This document shows, piece by piece, positions 54,597 through 59,232 of a stretch of DNA of 59,232 nucleotides (its first letter is position 1; each line of letters starts with the position of its first letter). Position numbers and translations under genes: made by a program. The stretch spans positions 1 through 59,232 of the forward strand of contig NZ_AVCK01000019.1 of the NCBI RefSeq assembly GCF_000747155.1, in the 5' to 3' direction. The stretch is from Arenimonas metalli CF5-1 (GTDB lineage Bacteria; Pseudomonadota; Gammaproteobacteria; Xanthomonadales; Xanthomonadaceae). The notes beneath the pieces were generated by a model. The model searched no databases, was not told the DNA's origin, and saw only the letters and a program-made list of their open reading frames with translations.

Positions 54597-55349
54597 TTGG
54601 CCATCGTGCAGTTCCCGCTCCGCCTGGTCGCCAGCCGCATGCTGGCGCCGACCGTGCGCCACCTCGCCTTCGCCCGCGACGATGGCCAGCCGCTCGACTT
54701 CATCCCGGGCCAGTTCGTGCAGGTGCACTTCAACTACCCGGACGGCACCCCGACCAAGCGCAGCTACTCGCTGGCCACCATGCACGACCACGCGATGGGC
54801 CCGGGCGAGGCGATCGAGATCGCGGTCAGCTACGTCGCCGGCGGCGCCGCCACCGCGCTGTTCGAGGCGATGGACGAAGGCCAGCAGATCCAGGCCAGCG
54901 GGCCCTACGGCCGCTTCTGCCTGGTGCCGTCCGACGCCAACCGCCGCTACCTGCTGATCGGCACCGGCACCGGCATCACCCCGTACCGGGCGATGCTGCC
55001 GCGCCTGGCCGAGCTGATGGCCGAGCGCGGCGTCGAGGTGGTGCTGTTGTTCGGCTGCCGCAAGCCCGAGGAGCTGATCTACGGCGAAGACTTCTACGCC
55101 TTCGCCGCCGCGCACCCGAACTTCCGCTTCGTGCCCTGCTTCAGCCGCGAGCTGCCGGCCGACCCGCATCCGGACGTGCGACAGGGCTACGTGCAGGACG
55201 TGCTGGCGGAATTCGCCCCGTCCGCCGAGGGCGACATCGCCTACCTCTGCGGCAACCCGAACATGGTCGACGCCACCTTCGAGGTGCTCAAGGCCGCCGG
55301 GCTGCCGGTGCCGCACATCCGGCGCGAGAAGTACGTCAGCAGCAAGTAG
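54597..55349 (+). CDS. fpr: ferredoxin--NADP(+) reductase
   Basis: 250 aa from a TTG start, chosen because GGAG lies 7 bases before it and homology begins at once (AIVQFPLRLVASRM). The FAD-binding part has GQFVQVHFNYPDG, KRSYSLAT (the R-x-Y-S motif) and GPYGRFCL; the NADP part has LIGTGTGITPYRAML, LLFGCRKPEELIY and LCGNPNMVDATFEVL. The ending REKYVSSK is typical of bacterial FNR (Fpr). It exchanges electrons between NADPH and ferredoxin or flavodoxin and serves oxidative-stress and Fe-S needs. Confidence 0.92.
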   Translation: MAIVQFPLRLVASRMLAPTVRHLAFARDDGQPLDFIPGQFVQVHFNYPDGTPTKRSYSLATMHDHAMGPGEAIEIAVSYVAGGAATALFEAMDEGQQIQASGPYGRFCLVPSDANRRYLLIGTGTGITPYRAMLPRLAELMAERGVEVVLLFGCRKPEELIYGEDFYAFAAAHPNFRFVPCFSRELPADPHPDVRQGYVQDVLAEFAPSAEGDIAYLCGNPNMVDATFEVLKAAGLPVPHIRREKYVSSK

Positions 55350-55448
55350 TCCCGCGCCCCGGCCCACCCGTCGGGGGGCCTTTGTCACCTTTTGCGCCGA
55401 CGGCCGTCTGTAGTACAGGACATCCTGCCGTTCGACCCTGAGGTCACC

Positions 55449-56894
55449 ATGCGAAGACTGCTTCCCGTCGCCCTGCTGTTGCTGTCGCTGCCGGTATCGG
55501 CGCGCACGCTGGGCAGCCTCGAGTTCACGCCCTGCGACATCGGCCGGGCCGGCACCGGCGCCACCACGCGGGCCGAGTGCGCCACGCTGGACGTGCCCGA
55601 GGACCCGGCCCGGCCCGAGGGCCGCAAGATCAGCCTGCGGATCGCGATGCTGCCGTCCCGCGCCGCCAAGCCCGCGGCCGACCCCCTGCTCTTCTTCGCC
55701 GGCGGCCCGGGCCAGTCGGCCGTGGACAGCCTCGCCAACGTCGGGCCGGGACTGGCGCGGGTGCGCGAGAAGCGGCACCTGCTGTTCATGGACCAGCGCG
55801 GCACCGGCGGATCCAACCCGCTGGCCTGCAAGCTGCCGATGGACGCGGACATGGCGATGCCATCGGCCGAGGTGCAGGTGAAGATGGCCGAGGACTGCCG
55901 CGACTCGCTCGATGCCGACCTCGCGCAGTACACCACCACGGTCGCCGCCGCCGACGTCGAGGCGCTGCGCCAGGCCATCGGTGCGCCGAAGCTCAACCTC
56001 TACGGCGGCTCCTACGGCACCCGCATGGCGCAGGAGTACGCGCGCCAGCAGCCCGACGCCGTGCGCAGCATCGTCCTCGACGGCGTGGTGCCGCCGGGAC
56101 TGGCGCTGGGCAGCGAGCACGCCATCAACCTCGAGTCGGCGCTGAAGCAGATCCTCGGCCACTGCGCGGAGCAGGCCGGCTGCCGCCAGGCCTTCGGCGA
56201 TCCTTACCGGACGCTGTACACGCTGCGCGACCAGGCCCGGGCGACGCCGCTGGCGGTGACGCTGCGCGATCCGCTGACGCACCAGCCGCGCGAACTCCGG
56301 CTCGACGAGGGCGCGGTGGCGCTGATCGCGCGCCTGTTCGCCTACGCACCGGAAACCGCCGCGCTGCTGCCGCTGCTGCTCGACGAAGCCGCCAAGGGCC
56401 GGCCGGAATCGCTGGTGGCGCAGGCCGCGCTGGTCTTCGATTCGCTCACCGGCGAGATCAACCACGGCATGCAGCTGTCGGTGATGTGCGCCGAGGACGC
56501 GCCGCAGCTGGAGGCGCGGCCGGAAGACAAGGACCTGGTGCTGGGCGACGCCATCATCAGCGTCTCGCTCAACCAGTGCAGCGTGTGGCCGAAGGGCCCG
56601 GTGTCGCCCGGCTTCCACGAGCCGCTGGCGACCGACATCCCGACCCTGCTGCTCTCGGGTGAGTACGACCCGGTGACGCCGCCGCGCTACGGCGAGGAAG
56701 TGCTCAAGTCGCTGGGCAAGGCGCGCCACCTGGTCGGTGCCGGCCAGGGCCACATCATGCTGTCGCGCGGCTGCACGCCGCGCCTGGTCGGCCAGTTCGT
56801 CGACCAGCTCGACCCCGAAGGCCTCGACGCCAGCTGCCTGGAGCCGCTGGGCGCGACGCCCTTCTTCATCAACCACAACGGAGCCGAGCCGTGA
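55449..56894 (+). CDS. secreted tripeptidyl-aminopeptidase-like hydrolase
   Basis: 481 aa with a signal peptide (MRRLLPVALLLLSLPVSART). An alpha/beta hydrolase of the TAP/S33 kind: LLFFAGGPGQSAVDS (oxyanion GGPG), FMDQRGTGGSNPL, nucleophile YGGSYGTRMA (Ser188), Asp in LLLSGEYDPVTPP and His in GAGQGHIML. The C-terminal TAP_C-like domain is present. Eight or more Cys suggest disulfides in the periplasm. Its TGA overlaps the GTG of the ABC ATPase, so it belongs to the NatAB-like operon; this arrangement recurs in this bacterial family (recollection). Confidence 0.88.
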   Translation: MRRLLPVALLLLSLPVSARTLGSLEFTPCDIGRAGTGATTRAECATLDVPEDPARPEGRKISLRIAMLPSRAAKPAADPLLFFAGGPGQSAVDSLANVGPGLARVREKRHLLFMDQRGTGGSNPLACKLPMDADMAMPSAEVQVKMAEDCRDSLDADLAQYTTTVAAADVEALRQAIGAPKLNLYGGSYGTRMAQEYARQQPDAVRSIVLDGVVPPGLALGSEHAINLESALKQILGHCAEQAGCRQAFGDPYRTLYTLRDQARATPLAVTLRDPLTHQPRELRLDEGAVALIARLFAYAPETAALLPLLLDEAAKGRPESLVAQAALVFDSLTGEINHGMQLSVMCAEDAPQLEARPEDKDLVLGDAIISVSLNQCSVWPKGPVSPGFHEPLATDIPTLLLSGEYDPVTPPRYGEEVLKSLGKARHLVGAGQGHIMLSRGCTPRLVGQFVDQLDPEGLDASCLEPLGATPFFINHNGAEP

Positions 56895-57625
56895 TCGAAG
56901 TCCGCGATTTGCACAAGGCGTTCGGCAAGGTGAAGGCCGTGGACGGCGTCGGCTTCTCCGCCGCCGACGGCCAGATCACCGGCCTGCTGGGCCCCAACGG
57001 CGCCGGCAAGACCACGTCGCTGCGCATGCTCTACACCCTGATGAAGCCCGACCGCGGCCAGGTGCTGGTGGACGGCATCGACGCCAACGTGGACCCGGCC
57101 GGCGTGCGCCGCCGGCTCGGCGTGCTGCCCGACTCGCGCGGCCTGTACAAGCGCCTGACCAGCCGCGAGAACATCCGCTACTTCGGCCAGCTGCACGGCA
57201 TGGACGACGCGCTCATCGCGCAGCGCACCGAGGCGCTGTCCAGGGCGCTCGAGATGGGCGACATCATCGACCGCCGCACCGAGGGCTTCTCGCAGGGCCA
57301 GCGGGTGAAGACCGCGATCGCCCGCGCGCTGGTGCACGACCCGCGCAACGTGATCCTGGACGAGCCGACCAACGGCCTGGACGTGATGGCGACGCGCGCG
57401 ATGCGGCGCTTCCTGCTGCAGCTGCGCGCCGAGGGCCGCTGCGTGCTGTTCTCCAGCCACATCATGCAGGAGGTGGCGGCGCTGTGCGATCGCATCGTCA
57501 TCATCGCCCGCGGCCAGGTGGTCGCGGAGGGCACGCCGGACGAGCTGCGCGCGCAAACGGGTGAAAGCAACCTCGAGGACGCCTTCGTCAAGGCGATCGG
57601 CACCGAAGAAGGACTGATGGCATGA
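56891..57625 (+). CDS. natA: ABC transporter ATP-binding protein, NatA-like
   Basis: 244 aa from GTG (GTGA overlap with the hydrolase stop). Walker A is GPNGAGKTT, signature SQGQRVKTAIARAL, Walker B VILDEPTNGLD, switch SSHIMQE. The signature is FSQGQ, not LSGGQ, as in NatA-like ATPases. NatAB of Bacillus exports sodium; here the substrate is not proven, and the paired hydrolase points to an envelope role. It overlaps the permease by ATGA. Confidence 0.88.
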   Translation: MIEVRDLHKAFGKVKAVDGVGFSAADGQITGLLGPNGAGKTTSLRMLYTLMKPDRGQVLVDGIDANVDPAGVRRRLGVLPDSRGLYKRLTSRENIRYFGQLHGMDDALIAQRTEALSRALEMGDIIDRRTEGFSQGQRVKTAIARALVHDPRNVILDEPTNGLDVMATRAMRRFLLQLRAEGRCVLFSSHIMQEVAALCDRIVIIARGQVVAEGTPDELRAQTGESNLEDAFVKAIGTEEGLMA

Positions 57626-58797
57626 AGCCCGCGATCGTAGTTTTCCTCAAGGAAGCCAGGGAGAACCTGCGCGACCGCAAGACCGTGCTCAACGCGCTGG
57701 TGATGGGCCCGCTGTTCGGGCCGATCTTCTTCGCCATCATGATGGGCTTCATCATCAACAAGCAGCTCGACAGCGCCGAGAAGCCGCTGTCGCTGCCGGT
57801 GGTGGGCGCCGAGCACGCGCCCAACCTGGTGGCGTGGCTGGAGCGGCAGGGCGTCGGGATCGAGCCGGCGCCCGCGGATGCCGAAGCCGCGATCCGGGAG
57901 CGCGATGCACGCGCCGTGCTGGTGATCCCGGCGGGCTTCGGCGAGCACTGGCGCAAGGGCGAGACGGCCCAGGTGCAGGTGCTGTTCGACAGCTCCGACC
58001 AGGATGGCCGGGCGCCCAAGGCGCGCATCAGCTCGCTGCTCGAGGCCTACTCGCAGCAGCACGCATCCATGCGCATCGCCGCGCGCGGCCTGCACCCGGC
58101 GCTGCTGTCGCCGGTGGTGGTGGCCGATCGCGACCTGGCCAGCACGCAGCAACGCGCCGGCCAGCTGCTCGGCTTCCTGCCCTACCTGCTGGTGCTGGGC
58201 GCCTTCCTGGGCGGCATGTACCTGGCCATCGACACCACCGCGGGCGAGCGCGAGCGGCAGTCGCTCGAGCCGCTGCTGGCCAACCCGGCCACCCGCGCCG
58301 AGATCGTGCTGGGCAAGCTGGGCGCCACCTTTGGCTTCGCGATGGCCAGCATGATGCTCAGCCTGGTCGCGTTCTCGATCGCGTTCCAGTTCATCGACCT
58401 GGACCGGCTGGGCATGCGCATCGAGTTCGGCGCCGACCTCATCCTGCGCGCCGGCCTGCTGATGGTGCCGCTGGTGATGTGTTTCGCCGCGCTGCAGACG
58501 ATCGTGGCGGCCTACGCCAAGAGCTACCGCGAGGCGCAGACCTACCTCTCGCTGCTGATGCTGGTGCCGATGCTGCCTTCGGTGATCCTGATGGTGAACC
58601 CGATGAAGGGCGAGCTGTGGATGTCCGCGGTGCCGCTGCTGTCGCAGAACGTGCTGGTGATGGCCCTGGCCCGCGGCGAGGTGGTGGCGCTGGCTGATTT
58701 CGCGATCAGCTTCGGCGCAACCCTGGCCCTGGCAGTGGGGCTGGTGTGGGTGGCCGTCCGCATCTACCACCGCGAACAGCTGGCGGTCTCGGCCTGA
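57622..58797 (+). CDS. natB: ABC transporter permease, NatB-like
   Basis: 391 aa. An N-terminal helix (VLNALVMGPLFGPIFFAIMM) is followed by a long extracytoplasmic domain (residues 55-180, ERDARAVLVIPAGFGEHWRK) and five or so helices, with the COG1668 signature TTAGERERQSLEPLLANPAT. It forms a pair with the ATPase through an ATGA overlap. Together they are an ABC-2 exporter of the NatAB type, whose natural substrate is unknown in gammaproteobacteria. Confidence 0.88.
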   Translation: MKPAIVVFLKEARENLRDRKTVLNALVMGPLFGPIFFAIMMGFIINKQLDSAEKPLSLPVVGAEHAPNLVAWLERQGVGIEPAPADAEAAIRERDARAVLVIPAGFGEHWRKGETAQVQVLFDSSDQDGRAPKARISSLLEAYSQQHASMRIAARGLHPALLSPVVVADRDLASTQQRAGQLLGFLPYLLVLGAFLGGMYLAIDTTAGERERQSLEPLLANPATRAEIVLGKLGATFGFAMASMMLSLVAFSIAFQFIDLDRLGMRIEFGADLILRAGLLMVPLVMCFAALQTIVAAYAKSYREAQTYLSLLMLVPMLPSVILMVNPMKGELWMSAVPLLSQNVLVMALARGEVVALADFAISFGATLALAVGLVWVAVRIYHREQLAVSA

Positions 58798-58799
58798 AC

Positions 58800-58856
58800 A
58801 AAAAGGGGTCAGAGTAAATATTTGCTTGAAGCAAATATTTACTCTGACCCCTTTTT
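58800..58856. repeat. 57-bp GGGGTCAGAGT palindrome, copy 4
   Basis: Five A, GGGGTCAGAGTAAATATTTG, central CTTGAAG, complement, T-run. It begins 3 bases after the NatB-like stop and sits between convergent genes. Confidence 0.92.
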
Positions 58857-58867
58857 TCGGCGGCATG

Positions 58868-58896
58868 AAAAAGGCCCGGCAATGCCGGGCCTTTTT
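58868..58896. terminator. Rho-independent terminator between natB and the TonB-domain gene
   Basis: AAAAAGGCCCGGC-AAT-GCCGGGCCTTTTT: a 13-bp perfect stem (8 bp GC-rich) with T and A runs on both sides, so it works for both strands. It lies just outside the palindrome. Confidence 0.9.
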
Positions 58897-58916
58897 GTTT
58901 TGCGCCTTGCCGCGGA

Positions 58917-59232
58917 TTACATGCGGAAGGTGAAGGTGCGGGTCAGCGTGGCCGGCTGGTCCATCGGCTGGAAGCGCCAGTCGCGGACCGTGGCCAGCAC
59001 TTCGCGGTCGAAGGCGCCGCGCGGCTGGGCGCGGACGACGCGGACGTTGCTGACCGTGCCATCGGCCGCGATGCTGATCTCGACCGTGATTTCACCGGTG
59101 ATGCCCGAGCGCGCGGCCGACGCCGGGTAGGCCGGCTGCGGGGTGCGGATGCCGACCGGGGTGGTGGCGCGCGGGGCCGGGGCCGGGGTGGCGACCGGGG
59201 CCGGCGGCGGCGTGGTCGGCTGGGCCACGGCC
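58917..59232 (-). CDS. TonB-family C-terminal protein, 5' end outside window
   Basis: The last 103 or more codons of a minus-strand gene that continues past the window. A Pro/Thr/Ala-rich stretch (PPPAPVATPAPAPRATTPVG) is followed by a TonB C-terminal domain (RTPQPAYPASAARSGITGEI, VEISIAADGTVSNVRVVRAQ, FDREVLATVRDWRFQP). Such proteins transmit inner-membrane proton force to outer-membrane receptors. An in-frame GTG at 59228 is probably not the real start, because TonB proteins have an N-terminal membrane helix that would lie upstream. Confidence 0.88.
   Translation of the reverse strand, partial: AVAQPTTPPPAPVATPAPAPRATTPVGIRTPQPAYPASAARSGITGEITVEISIAADGTVSNVRVVRAQPRGAFDREVLATVRDWRFQPMDQPATLTRTFTFRM

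Overview
The window is a chromosomal stretch of a very GC-rich gammaproteobacterium, most likely a member of the Lysobacteraceae (Xanthomonadaceae; Lysobacter, Luteimonas or Arenimonas-like). Reasons: third-position G/C bias strong enough to open long antisense frames; scattered 65-bp palindromes of the GTAGGAGGGCCTTCAGGC type, which are typical of this family; a monomeric isocitrate dehydrogenase; and the general gene content. The genus is inference.

Layout. 1-11.9 kb: NYN-LOTUS RNase-like protein (cut by the window edge), phosphoribosyltransferase, BON-domain protein, a MASE1 membrane protein whose histidine-kinase core looks dead, cytochrome c5-type protein, ExeM-like secreted nuclease, alpha/beta hydrolase, ZapE, a polytopic membrane protein, an M20 hydrolase and a small secreted protein. 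11.9-16.1 kb: a cobalamin riboswitch, carrying a fragment of the family palindrome in one of its loops, in front of class I ribonucleotide reductase nrdA and nrdB, which are separated by an inverted-repeat element. 16.1-24.9 kb: queF, a lipoprotein, a Cys-cluster protein, icd, a hydrolase, katG with an OxyR-type site, and a methyltransferase-like lipoprotein. 24.9-31.7 kb: a YtrA-type GntR / ABC ATPase / permease / S9 peptidase operon facing an amidohydrolase across a 98-bp palindrome.

31.7-36.8 kb is the accessory region: a one-directional (minus) run of small membrane and DUF genes including two paralogues, an IS3-family element with a -1 frameshift site, and a clear integron attC site closing a 365-bp gene cassette that encodes a SHOCT-domain membrane protein. 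No integrase is visible, so it looks like an isolated cassette (CALIN-type) site. GC falls to 53% (counted over 36001-36300).

36.8-59.2 kb returns to core genes: ABC exporter, RluE, methyltransferase, Lys/Ala-rich protein, HrpB, serine hydrolase, TatD, an overlapping three-gene envelope operon (OmpA/DUF4892 protein, a 184-aa protein, a protein with VESGSDAAR repeats), a Hanks-type kinase with its ECF sigma factor, adenylate cyclase, YadGH-like ABC exporter, ferredoxin-NADP reductase, a TAP-like hydrolase coupled to NatAB-like ABC genes, and a TonB C-terminal fragment.

Three kinds of perfect or near-perfect palindromes sit mostly at gene ends: seven 64-74 bp GTAGGAGGG elements plus one fragment, four 57-59 bp GGGGTCAGAGT elements with A/T tails, and the single 98-bp hairpin. 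They probably double as terminators. No tRNA, rRNA or CRISPR array was seen.
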